A stretch of DNA of 64,000 nt from an uncultured Saprospiraceae bacterium (GTDB lineage: Bacteria > Bacteroidota > Bacteroidia > Chitinophagales > Saprospiraceae), in NCBI GenBank assembly GCA_938016265.1, contig CALLWB010000086.1, positions 1 through 64,000 of the forward strand, in the 5' to 3' direction. The translations under genes were made by a program, and so were the position numbers. Positions 1 through 11,200 of this stretch are shown one piece after another. Under the pieces are notes generated by a model. It had not been told where the DNA came from. It made no database searches and saw only the letters and a list, made by a program, of their open reading frames with translations. How positions within the stretch are numbered: the first letter of the stretch is position 1; every line of letters starts with the position of its first letter.

Positions 1-2206
1 TTCCATTTGTATTTAATATAACTGATCCATTGCCAGGTGCTATTACTGGTATTGTTTCAACTAATAGATTATCGCCATCCGGATCACTGTCGTTTGCTAC
101 TACATCGCCATTGACAGGAGTATCCATGTTTCCGTTTCCTATATCGTCTACAGCAATTGGAGCATTGTTTACTATGGTTATTGTTAGTGTAACTATTGCA
201 GCATCACATAGTATCGGACTTCCATCATCACATACTTCATATTCAAAGCTATCGGTGCCGCTATATCCTGTGGTCGGAGTATAAATATACGTTCCATTCG
301 CACTTAATACAACTGATCCATTGGATGGAGCTATAGTTGGTGTCGTTGTAACTGAAAGATTATCTCCATTTGGATCACTGTCGTTTACTACTACATCGCC
401 ATTCACTGGAGTATCTAATGTACCATTGCCTGTATCGTCTACTGCAATTGGTGGATTGTTTATTGCAATTATTGTTATTGTAACTACTGCGGTATCACAT
501 AATACCGGATTTCCATCATCACATACTTCGTATTCAAAACTATCTGTTCCTAAAAACCCGGAATTGGGAGTATAGATATATACACCATTTGTGGTTAAAG
601 ATACTGATCCATTAGTAGGTGGTGTTATTGAAGTTGTGGTAACTAAAAGATTGTCACCATCAGGATCGCTGTCGTTTCCTACTACACTTCCAACTTCTGG
701 AGTATCTAACGTACCATTTCCAAAATCGTCTACTGCAATTGGGGCATTATTGGAGACGGTTACATTTATTGTTACCAGACCAATATCACATAAAGATGGG
801 ATACCATCATCACATACTTCATAAACAAAGCTATCTGTACCTAAAAACCCTGGATTGGGTGTATAGGTATATGCACCATTGCTAATCAAGGTAACACTTC
901 CATTTGCCGGTGGTAAAATGGGTGTTGTAGTGGCAATAAGATTATCACCATTTACGTCTGTATCGTTGGCTAATAAATTTGCACTAACAGCAGTGTTTTC
1001 AATTGTGGAATTGATATCATCTACAGCAACAGGCTGCGTATTTTGATTTGCAACAGTTATGGTTACGATTGCTTGATCACAAAGTATTGGATTTCCATCA
1101 TCACATACTTCATAAACAAAGCTATCAGTTCCAAGAAAACCTGCATTTGGAGTATAAGTATAATCCCCATTACTACTAAATGTAGTGGTCCCGTTTGAGG
1201 TGGTACTAATAAGTGGAGTGGTGGCCGTTAAGTTGTCCCCATCAATATCTGAATCATTCGTTAAAACATTATCTGATACGGAAGTACTTTCAAAAGTGGT
1301 AACACCGTCATTTACTGCTAGTGGAACATTGTTGGAGCTTACCACAGTGATGGTCACTGTCCCTTGCAGACAGAATGGAGGTGCACCATTGTCACAGACT
1401 AGGTAAACAAAACTATCCACCCCAATAAATCCCGGATCAGGATCGTAAGTAAAGGCACCACTTGAGTTAAAGCTCAAACTTCCATTAGAAGGAGGAGTTA
1501 CGGGTGTACTAATAGCGATCAATGCATTTCCATCGGGATCCGAATCATTTGCAAGTACATTTCCACTTATATTGGTATTTTCTGTAGTAGTATAAAAATC
1601 ATCTACAACATTTGGAGGATTGTTAGTACTGTTTATTGTGAATGAAACCACTGCAATATCACAAAAATTGGGTATTCCATCATCACAAATTTCGTAAGAG
1701 AAAGAATCACTGCCCACTGTATTACTATTTGGAGTATAAGTGAAGGTCCCGTTTGAGTTGAGCACTACAGTTCCTCCAGGAGGAGCGACAATCGGAGTAG
1801 TATTGACAGTAAGGTTGTCGCCATCAGGATCAGTATCATTAGTGGATACATCTCCACTTACCGGATTCCCAACTGTTGTAGTAAAAGAATCATTATTTGC
1901 AACAGGAGGATTGTTCGAACTAGAAACTACTATTGTAACGATCGCATTATCGCATAAAGGCGCAGGCGCATCATCACAGATTTCATATTCAAAACTATCT
2001 GTCCCAACGAATCCAAAGTCTGGAGTATATCCGAAGCCACCATTAGAGTTTAAGTTAATTATTCCATTGGAAGGTGGAGTGACAGGAGTGGTTGTCAGTA
2101 CTAACATATCTCCGTCAGGCTCTGTGTCATTTGCTGACAGATCACCTCCTACAGGAGTATTGACACTTGTGTTAAAATTATCAGCGTTCGCAACTGGAGG
2201 AGAATT
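1..2206 (-). repeat. Type A cadherin-like repeat array in the metallophosphoesterase (7 complete plus a partial eighth)
   Basis: Seven complete units of about 97 residues and 56 residues of an eighth follow the enzyme. Each has the pattern NNxPxAVDD, then NDSDPDGDNL, then YTPN, then YEVCDDG, and ends with the pair Cys-x7-Cys, probably a disulfide hairpin. Every unit is type A. No type B unit (Cys-x9-Cys) occurs here, in contrast to giants A-D. Confidence 0.9.
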
Positions 2207-4246
2207 CGTTCCTGGACAACCATAGTTTGCCGCATTCCCTACTTGCAGTACGCAAGCATCTATTGCATCAGGAACGCCATCATCATCAGAATCAAGATCC
2301 TTGAAGTCAGGAATACAATCGCCATCTGTATCTACGCAAGGAAACCCTGACGGGCACTCCAAATTGTCAGAATAAGAATCGCCATCTGTATCATAATTTG
2401 CTCCCAGTGATTTTTTTACAATTGAAAAGTAGTCAGAAACATTTCCTGAGTCATTCAAAAATTTGACAGCCAAAGAATCTCCAATTACATCTACAACAAC
2501 AGACCCCAATTGATTTAGGGAAGAGTACATAACCGGGTGATTCAGGCTTCCACCTGATATTTTACCTGAAGAACCTGCTGTTATATAAATTGAACCATCT
2601 CCAGCAAGTGTGCTTTCCGTTACTTTCAAATAAGCACTATCTACATCCGGCTTTCCTGAGCCACCATCTACCAACATTGTACATTCATCAAATGAAGTAG
2701 ATAGTCCGTAGTGCCCACGTATTAATTTCGATCGTTCGTAGGAATGACTGTGCCCACTAAGCACCAAGTCAACCCCGTGTTGCTCCATGATTGGAAGCGC
2801 ATTCTGTCTCATTTGAATTAGCTGAGCTTCCGTATCGGAATTATGAGATCCTTTTGAATAGGGAGGGTGATGAAAAATAACAACAATCCATTCTTGAGTG
2901 GTCTGTGCCAGGTCATTGGCAAGCCAGGTGATCATTGGTCCACCTTGAGTACGATCGGAGTCATGAGAATCCATAGAAACAACATGCACGTTACCATAAT
3001 CGAACGAATAATAGGCTTCTGTATTAGAAGCTAACCCACCAGATTCTCCATTTTTAGGAAAGGTAAATATGTCATAATACGTCCCTGTTTGTGTTGGTCC
3101 ATCTGCTCCACCATAATATTCGTGATTTCCAGGACAGGACCAAAGAACAGAAGTGATCAGTAAATCTTCGTACATATTTTGGAATACAGCATTCTGGTAT
3201 TCTGTGTCTGTGCCAGAGTTGTAGGCATTGTCTCCCAACATAAGAATCATATCCGTATGATTGGATCCATTATAATTTTGAAAAGCAGTTCTTACATTTC
3301 TTTGATTGTTGGTGGCAGTACCTGCATCTCCAAGCACCCACATTCTATAATTTCCTTGAGCCCCAATTGTTGGGTTTGTTTTAAAATAGTGGTCGGCATC
3401 GTTGCCGACTATTTCTCCTCCAGTTGTTCCTACTGCGTAGTAGTAAATTGTGTTTGGGGAAAGACCTGTTATTTCTAATTCGTGATCGGTAGCTAGGTTG
3501 GTGTTTTCTATTGACTGTGATAAATTGCCAACGGAAGAACCATAAAATACTTTACTAGAAGCTGCAGCATCTGTCCTCCATTTTACTACGACACTACTAG
3601 TAGTTGATTTTTGCAAGTATGGACCTCTTAAGATATTTGGCAAATTGCCACCTCCATTTCCAACAAGACCACATAACTCAAAATTGAAACCTAAGTCTGA
3701 GCTGGTGACGGCTCTTTGGTGAATTTCGACGGCAATAACGTTTGTTCCTTGCACAAAATTTGAAGCAGGAACGGTTGTATTAAAGTATTGAGATTCTTCT
3801 GCCCCACCTACAGCACTGCTAGCAAGCGTATTAAAAGTAATATTACCACTCGGCATATTAGTTCGGTATATTTCAGTCCCATTTAGATAAACGACGGCCC
3901 CGTCATCTCTTAAGATGCCCAATTCTGCCCCATTGGCGACATCATTTAAATTGGCAATATTGAAGGACTTCCTGAAATAGTAGGTTCGATGTTTATCATT
4001 GGAATTACCCCCATAGCTTATCGTAGTAGTTTCATTGTTACTACCATAACCTAATTCAGCATTTCCGGTAGACCACGAAGAGTCATTGTAGCCAGAATTT
4101 CGCCAACTGGTATTGAGATTATTCCCTGAGTCGTTATATCGCCAGGATGAATTGGTACCTATAAGTGTGGTAGTGTTAGGCCCACACGCTAGGGCTTGGT
4201 AGCAAATACATGCTATCAATTGGAGGAAAACTAATTTTAAATACAT
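1..4246 (-). CDS. Secreted purple-acid-phosphatase-like metallophosphoesterase with cadherin-like repeat array (3' end cut by window)
   Basis: The reading frame starts with ATG at 4246 and stays open to the window edge, giving at least 1415 residues. Residues 1-21 look like a signal peptide. Residues about 25-195 form a beta-sandwich of the type often found before such enzymes. Residues about 204-290 are the fibronectin-like domain of purple acid phosphatases, and 300-510 the metallophosphoesterase. Visible metal-site motifs are GDAG (306-309), GDNAY (338-342), GNHE (373-376), FHHPPY (458-463) and GHSHSYER (498-505), the last typical of purple acid phosphatases. An Asp-rich thrombospondin-type-3-like calcium segment (618-665) leads into type A repeats. 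The likely role is an extracellular phosphomonoesterase or phosphodiesterase; the substrate is unknown. It starts 26 bp after the TPR gene, so the two are probably cotranscribed. The sorting signal lies outside the window. Confidence 0.9.
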   Translation of the reverse strand, partial: MYLKLVFLQLIACICYQALACGPNTTTLIGTNSSWRYNDSGNNLNTSWRNSGYNDSSWSTGNAELGYGSNNETTTISYGGNSNDKHRTYYFRKSFNIANLNDVANGAELGILRDDGAVVYLNGTEIYRTNMPSGNITFNTLASSAVGGAEESQYFNTTVPASNFVQGTNVIAVEIHQRAVTSSDLGFNFELCGLVGNGGGNLPNILRGPYLQKSTTSSVVVKWRTDAAASSKVFYGSSVGNLSQSIENTNLATDHELEITGLSPNTIYYYAVGTTGGEIVGNDADHYFKTNPTIGAQGNYRMWVLGDAGTATNNQRNVRTAFQNYNGSNHTDMILMLGDNAYNSGTDTEYQNAVFQNMYEDLLITSVLWSCPGNHEYYGGADGPTQTGTYYDIFTFPKNGESGGLASNTEAYYSFDYGNVHVVSMDSHDSDRTQGGPMITWLANDLAQTTQEWIVVIFHHPPYSKGSHNSDTEAQLIQMRQNALPIMEQHGVDLVLSGHSHSYERSKLIRGHYGLSTSFDECTMLVDGGSGKPDVDSAYLKVTESTLAGDGSIYITAGSSGKISGGSLNHPVMYSSLNQLGSVVVDVIGDSLAVKFLNDSGNVSDYFSIVKKSLGANYDTDGDSYSDNLECPSGFPCVDTDGDCIPDFKDLDSDDDGVPDAIDACVLQVGNAANYGCPGTNSPPVANADNFNTSVNTPVGGDLSANDTEPDGDMLVLTTTPVTPPSNGIINLNSNGGFGYTPDFGFVGTDSFEYEICDDAPAPLCDNAIVTIVVSSSNNPPVANNDSFTTTVGNPVSGDVSTNDTDPDGDNLTVNTTPIVAPPGGTVVLNSNGTFTYTPNSNTVGSDSFSYEICDDGIPNFCDIAVVSFTINSTNNPPNVVDDFYTTTENTNISGNVLANDSDPDGNALIAISTPVTPPSNGSLSFNSSGAFTYDPDPGFIGVDSFVYLVCDNGAPPFCLQGTVTITVVSSNNVPLAVNDGVTTFESTSVSDNVLTNDSDIDGDNLTATTPLISTTSNGTTTFSSNGDYTYTPNAGFLGTDSFVYEVCDDGNPILCDQAIVTITVANQNTQPVAVDDINSTIENTAVSANLLANDTDVNGDNLIATTTPILPPANGSVTLISNGAYTYTPNPGFLGTDSFVYEVCDDGIPSLCDIGLVTINVTVSNNAPIAVDDFGNGTLDTPEVGSVVGNDSDPDGDNLLVTTTSITPPTNGSVSLTTNGVYIYTPNSGFLGTDSFEYEVCDDGNPVLCDTAVVTITIIAINNPPIAVDDTGNGTLDTPVNGDVVVNDSDPNGDNLSVTTTPTIAPSNGSVVLSANGTYIYTPTTGYSGTDSFEYEVCDDGSPILCDAAIVTLTITIVNNAPIAVDDIGNGNMDTPVNGDVVANDSDPDGDNLLVETIPVIAPGNGSVILNTNG

Positions 4247-4272
4247 TATGAGTTGGTCTTATGTTAAGTTTG

Positions 4273-5097
4273 TTATTCATTAAGTCGAAGAAGAGCAATC
4301 GAAATAGATGCTTCCAGCTCCATTACCATACGTGTTCGTTGTATGCGAACTGGCAATTGCTGGACAGCAGTCATTGCTTCCTGATACGTAGTACGAGCGT
4401 GCTGTGGGCGGCCAGCCTGCTCCTCAACTTCGGCCTTTTTGAATAACCATTTTTCTTTTCTATTTAATTTCAATAAAGTACTATCTATTATATTGATGGC
4501 TTTATCATAGTCCTTATTTTTCTTAGCAAGGTCAAGTGCATAAGATTTTAGAACTATATTAAAACCAAGTTTTTCTTCTCCCTTTTCCAACCATCTGATA
4601 GCACCAGGATAGTTGGTAGAATCTGCCAGTAAAACAGCTTTAGATATTTGAGTGTAATATTCAGGTTTCGGTTCTCTTGAAAGAGAAATTGCTTGTTCGA
4701 AATCAACTACAGAAAGGGAGTCTTCTCCCAATTGCTTGTATATCGAAGCACGTAAAACCAACCCATTAATATGAGATGGTCTACCGATTAAATATTTTTG
4801 AATATAATCAAGAGCAGAAATTGGATAATGATGCTCAGAGAAAAGTTTAGCGCAATAAAAATTAACCTCCTCTAAATCAGAATTTAGAGCTTTGGCTTTC
4901 ATAAAATCGGCAAAGGCATGATCAAAATCACTATCTACCTGGTAGTATTTCCCTCTTTCAAGGTATAGACTAGCATTAGAAGGATTTTTTTCAATCTCCT
5001 TAGTCACCCGCTTTATGCTTTCATGCACAGGGCCATGTCCTTTAGCAAGAATACTAAAGAAAATAAGTACGAAAATAAATAATAGTCTCAACGGCAA
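4273..5097 (-). CDS. Exported tetratricopeptide-repeat protein
   Basis: This 274-residue protein has a hydrophobic N-terminal segment (residues 3-18), probably a signal peptide, followed by helical TPR-like repeats from about residue 30 (for example NPSNASLYLERGKYY and the PISALDYIQKYL helix). It has no catalytic motif and is probably a periplasmic scaffold or assembly helper. The start is odd: the open frame begins at a TTG directly after a TGA, while two ATG codons a few bases upstream are in another frame and reach a stop quickly. Either TTG is used or a one-base frameshift hides an ATG start. It lies 26 bp upstream of the metallophosphoesterase and 197 bp downstream of giant D, so it probably opens the phosphatase transcription unit. 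Confidence 0.8.
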   Translation of the reverse strand: MPLRLLFIFVLIFFSILAKGHGPVHESIKRVTKEIEKNPSNASLYLERGKYYQVDSDFDHAFADFMKAKALNSDLEEVNFYCAKLFSEHHYPISALDYIQKYLIGRPSHINGLVLRASIYKQLGEDSLSVVDFEQAISLSREPKPEYYTQISKAVLLADSTNYPGAIRWLEKGEEKLGFNIVLKSYALDLAKKNKDYDKAINIIDSTLLKLNRKEKWLFKKAEVEEQAGRPQHARTTYQEAMTAVQQLPVRIQRTRMVMELEASISIALLRLNE

Positions 5098-5294
5098 TCA
5101 TTTTCATTTTTCAATAAATGATTAAATTCTATTCTTATTTCGCCGTCAGGTAGTTTAGCAAGTATAAATTTAACAGAATATTTGTCAATTCTGAAATACT
5201 TGGATCAATATTTTCATTTTGATCTAATCTTGGATTTAGCACAAACCAAGACTACTTTTTGAAACGCTAATTATATTTCAATTATCATTCCATA

Positions 5295-8200
5295 TTACTT
5301 TGGTACAGAAGAATGAATACCATTATTCTCCGTCCATAGTATTTTATCTACACCGCTAACATCTCCATCCATGGAGTAGTCTGCTGGCAAATACAAGTCA
5401 AATTTTCCATTTTCTTTTGTAAACACAATTTTATCTTCACCGGTAATATCGTAGCTAGGAAAATCAGATGCCTGATCTCCGTCGCCTGCAATCATGCAAA
5501 ATACCCCCGGAATTATTTGTTTCTGACCATAAGTAGTGGAGTTTTTGTACGATTCTCTAACTCTGAAATCATAAGTTAAACCGTATTCAACAATTTCTAC
5601 CAATTGATCACTCATTACTCCAACATGGTTGCGATGCTCGATTACAATGTAAAATGGCCCACCAACTGATGGAGACATAAAACAGGAATCAGGAAAAACA
5701 ACTTTCCCATCGCTCTTTACCAAACCAGCCGTGCTCAGCACCTCACTACTCTTAAACGGTGTGGTTCGGAAAGAAACCAACACCCAATCTACTATATCTG
5801 AAGAATAATCTGCACTGGTAAAATCCAAACCTTCTGTCCCTGCATAAAACCAAGGAGAAATATTGTAGGGTTGACCTGCAGGAGTTGGGGTAACAAACGG
5901 ATTAATCGGTGTTTGCCCAGGCAGAACTCCGCGAATCGTATTCAAAGAAGTATGCATTTCCTCCGCAGATTTTTCAAATGCTCCTTCTAAAAATACTCCA
6001 AGATCAACATCAATGCATCTTGGCTCAGTAATTTCTATTTGAAGAACGCCTTGCGTACAAAACTGAGGAATCCCATCATCACAAATTTCATAATTCACAT
6101 AATCCGTCCCTACATAGCCAAAGTTTGGAGAATAGTCAAAATCTCCATTTGCATAGAAAAAAACCACCCCATGCACTGGAACACCAATTGGCACTAAATT
6201 CATATTGATTTGATCTCCATTCGGATCATAATCGTTGCTCAAGACATTTCCTGAAATGTTTTCATTTATTATAGTACTATCTACATCGAGCAAAGCGACT
6301 GGAGGATCATTACAAACATCAACTGTCACTAATACAGAATCAATTGTTGCACATCCATCTGTTGATCCAGAAAGATAGTACATAGTAGTTTCACTTGGAT
6401 TTGCAAACGTATTTCCTTCTGTAGGATTTGTCAAACCTTCTACCGGTGACCATTGATAATCTGGACCTGGCAAATTGTTAAACCCTCCTAAGATAACACC
6501 TTGTTGCAAAGGGTTAAAACAGATTGTCTGATTGCTACCAGCATCAATGTTTGGCGGGAAAAATCGCTCCACAACAACTTGGTCTGTTTTCGAACAACCA
6601 TTTCTGGATACCGTCAAGGTGTATGTTTGAGTAGCAATATGGTTTGCTATTGGGTTTGGGGAAGACGGGTCACTTAATCCAAAAGTTGGTGCCCAAGAGT
6701 AGCTACTTCCGACAATTCCTGAAGGTGAACCACCAATTTGTATGCCTCCACCGCAATTTGTCACATCAGTGCCTGCGTCAGCAAATGGGACAGCATCTGT
6801 TAATACAGTTATGGTTACTTGATCTGAGAAAATACAGGTTCCAAAGGAGACCTCTACAGTATACGTTGTTGTTGAGTCAGGATAGGCAACCGGGTTAGAT
6901 GCAGAAGAAGTATTCAGCCCGGTAGTCGGAGTCCATGAATAACTTGCGCCTACAGGTCCTGTTGGAGCGCCTCCTATTTGCACAGATCCACCAGGGCAAA
7001 TCGTTGCGTCTGATCCTGCCTGTGGGAAAAACCCGCCATTGATCAGGCTAATGCTTGTATTTTCTTCAGAAACGCATCCATTTTGAGTTATCGTCAATTG
7101 AACATCCTTATTTCCAGCGGAGGAATATTGCACTAAAACTGCTTGTCCATTTGTAACTGACGGTGTTGCTCCTGCTCCAAAATTCCATTCATAAATGGCT
7201 CCCGGTCCTTGATCTACTGCTTGAAAGAAAAGCGGGCCGCCAGCACATAAAGATCCAGGTAAGACGATACTTGCATCTGGGCAGGAGCTAATGGTAACAA
7301 TGACTGTAGCCTCATCACAAAGTACAGGATTACCGTCATCACAAACTTCATAAGTGAAGGAGTCCATCCCATAAAAATCAGTTGTAGGCGTATAGACAAA
7401 TGTTCCATTAGAACTCAATGAAACAACTCCATTCGCAGGAGAGACCATTGGTGTGGAAGTAAGGGTAAGTGCATCGTTTTCAATATCGTAATCATTCCCC
7501 AACAAATTGCCGGAGAGTGGTTGATCTTCCTGCGTAGTCAACAAATCATTTTCTGCAACTGGAGCATCATTTACATTGGTGACATTTATATTAATTGTTC
7601 CAGTAGCACATAGTCCCGGAGTTGGTGCACCATCATCACAAATTTCATATTGTAATGGATCCGCCGATCCATAAAAATCTGTTGCTGGTGCAAACGTTAG
7701 GGTACCGTCCTGATTTAAAGTTATTGCTCCTTGTGCAGCGGGAATATTATTTAGTAGATTTAGGCTGTTTATTAATAAATTGCCATCTACGTCAGAGTCA
7801 TTTAATATCGGATTGATTAAAATGGTTGTTTCTTCCGGGGTGGTTATGTTGTCTGTTGTAATAGCAGGTGCGTCATTTACCGGAGATACAAGAATGGAGA
7901 CAATTGCTTCATCGCATAATGCAGGAACGCCATCATCGCAAACTTGATATTTGAAATCATCGGAGCCATTAAAATCTAAATCGGGGGTATAGGTATAGGA
8001 TCCATTAGCAGCAATTATAACCACACCAAAATCAGGTGGCACAATCGAGGTAATAGTAGCCTCGAGATTGTTGCCATCTATTGGGTCTGCATCGTTTGTC
8101 AATAAGTTGCCCGTGATTGGGGTATCTTCCAACGTTAGATTGGTATCATCATAGGCGATAGGTGGATCATTCACCGGAACAACTGAAATACGGACAATCG

Positions 8201-11200
8201 CCTGACTACAAGCAGCGGGCAAAGGGAAACCATCATCACAAATGGTATAGGAGAAGGGATCCACATTTCCATTAAAATTAGCAGCTGGAGTAAAAATGAT
8301 CGTTCCATTCGCATTTAGCTGGACAGTTCCTTGATTGGCAGGAGGGTTGCCATTTAATGTTAGGGTGCTTATATTCAGATTTGCATCTGGATCATTATCA
8401 TTGGTCAGTATGGAAATGGTGACTGGTGTGTCTTCATTTGTTGATGGATTATCGTCTAATAAAACAGGCGCATCATTCACTGGAAGGACATCAATAAAAA
8501 CTAATGCCTGATCACATAAGGACGGTGTTCCATCATCACAAACCTCATAGGTAAAGGAGTCTAACCCATTGTAGTTTACATCTGGTGTATAAGTAAAAAT
8601 GCCAGAAGGCTGAAGCAACAAATTCCCATTTCCAGGCATAGTGATAACAGTCGTTGCTAAATTATTGTTATCCAGATCGACATCATTATCCAACAAATTG
8701 CCAGAAGCAATATTATCCTCCATAATAGTCATGGTATCCAGAGCAGCAACTGGTGCATCATTCACAGAATTAACAAAAATAGTAACCATTTCAGAACTAC
8801 AAGCCGCTGGCAATGGAGTCCCGTTATCACATATCGTATAAGAGAATTGATTCACATTCCCATAAAAATCCATGCTTGGAACAAAGGTCAATGTCCCATT
8901 TGCATTTACATTTACTGTCCCTTGTGATGAAGGTGGCGGGTTGCTAATTGTTAGTGTTGCAACATCTATAGAGCCATCGATATCGTTGTCATTGCTGAGT
9001 ACCTGAATCAATAAACTCTGATCTTCATCCGTAGAAACATTGTCTGGTTGTAGGATTGGAGGATCATTGACCGCATCTATCTGAATAGTCACTGTAGCCT
9101 GATCACAAAGCACCGGAGAACCATCATCACAAACTTCATAAACGAAATTATCCAACCCATTAAAATTAGAATTTGGAGTATAGGTATAACTACCGTTGGT
9201 ATTTAAAACAATTGTCCCGTTTGCAGGAGCGGTTATCGGAGCAGTATTCAGAGACAAATTATCCCCGTCCAAATCTATGTCATTAGTAAGCGTATTTCCT
9301 GCAGCAGGATTGTCCTCTGAAGTGACGTTTGTATCATTGATGGCCTGCGGAGGGTCATTTGTACTAGTAACAATTATATAAATCGTAGCCGTTTCGCAAA
9401 TTGCAGGGAGCGGTGTGCCCGTATCGCAAATGGTATAAGTAAAAGGATTGACGACTCCACCAAAATTACTAGCAGGTGTAAAGGTGATTGTCCCATTGGT
9501 ATTTGCAGTGGCTACTCCCTGACTCAAAGGAGGTAGGTTGTTTAGTGTCAACCCGGAGATATTCAGATTGCCATCTACATCATTGTCGTTGTTTAATATT
9601 GGAATTGTGATTGCAATATCTTCTGGTGTTGATACATTATCATCACTCAAAACCGGGGCATCATTTACTGCATTTATTGTTATGTTTACTGTTGCCTGGT
9701 CGCATAATGCAGGATTGCCATTATCACAAACTTCGTAGACAAAATCATCACTTCCATTAAAGTTGGTATTTGGGCTATAGGTAAAGTTCCCATTTGACTG
9801 CATGGTCAGCGTACCATAATCAGGAGGCGAAATTGGGGACGTATTTACGGTTAGAGGGTTGTTTTCTGGATCGGCATCATTGTTTAGAATAGTGCCGGAC
9901 AATTGAGTGTCTTCATTGGTAGAAAAACTATCGTTGGTGGCGGTTGGCGCATCATTGATAGGCGTGACGGTAATATTTACGGTCGCAGTTCCACACTCCG
10001 CCGGTAATGGAGTACCGTCATCGCAAACCGTATATTGAAATGGGTTCACCACTCCGTTAAAGTTTGAAGCCGGGAAAAAGGTGATATGCCCACTTGCATT
10101 TACAGATACTCCTCCTTGCGAAGTTGGGGGCGGATTGTTTATGGTAACAGAACCAGGAACTAGATTTCCATCAATATCACTATCATTGTTTAATACCAAA
10201 ATGGTAATGTAAAAATCTTCTTGTACAGAAACAGAATTATTGTTAACTACTGGAGCATCATTGACTGGATTTACGGTAATATTGACGGTGGCCTGATCAC
10301 ATGCCATTGGTATCCCATCATCACAAATTTCATAAACAAAATTGTCTGTTCCATAGAAATCAGAATTCGGAAGGTAGGTATAGGCTCCATTCCCCGAAAG
10401 GGAGAGACTACCATTGGAAGGACTGGAAATTGGTGTTGTATTGACTGTAATATTGTCGCCATCCGGGTCGCTGTCGTTTGTTGTAACATTGCCGTTTGTC
10501 AGGCCATCTTCTTGTACTGTTCGACTATCATTGTTGGCAACTGGACTGTTGTTGCAACTTACTACAGTGATGTTTTTTATAATGGAATAGGTGCATTCAA
10601 AATAAGAGACAGTCAAAGTGACTGTTTTCACTCCAGTGGTTGACCAGCTAGCATTTATAGAACTCCCCGCACCATTTTCAATTGCTCCTCCTGATAAAGA
10701 CCAGGAATAAGAAGCACCCAATAGGTTTTCAGATGCAGAAAAACTTCCAGATTGATTCAGACACACTGGAGAAGGAGAAATGATTTGAATAGCAGGGCAT
10801 TCTTCATTGGCGCGTCCCGGTGTACCGAATGGCGCATTGATTTCAGAAGAGGCATCCCAGCTCCCAGGAACACTATTATTGAGACCTGGACTTGTAAGGG
10901 ACAAGGTGGTGCCATTCCCGTTTGGTAATGTTGGCCATGGAGATTGCTCGTCGTATATCATTGCGTCGATCAAACAACGGTTGTCATTGTAAATGGCGAC
11001 CCGCTCACCAAGACTAGTAAGATTGAACCCCCAATCTCCAACAACATTTCCTACGTTAGGAAAGATGCCTGAAAATTGACTAGCATTCTCCGTCAAGATC
11101 ATATACCCTCCAGCACTTAACACTGTTCCAGCTGGAATCGTAAATATATTTTTTCCATCATGAAATTCCCAATTGGAAAGATCAATACTACTTGCTGCTG

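Noticed and set aside
5295-6015. T9SS type A or B sorting domain at the ends of the giants
   Set aside because: There is no YPNP-type start, no 'GxY' strand and no gliding-associated C-terminal pattern. The four C-termini share a different ending.
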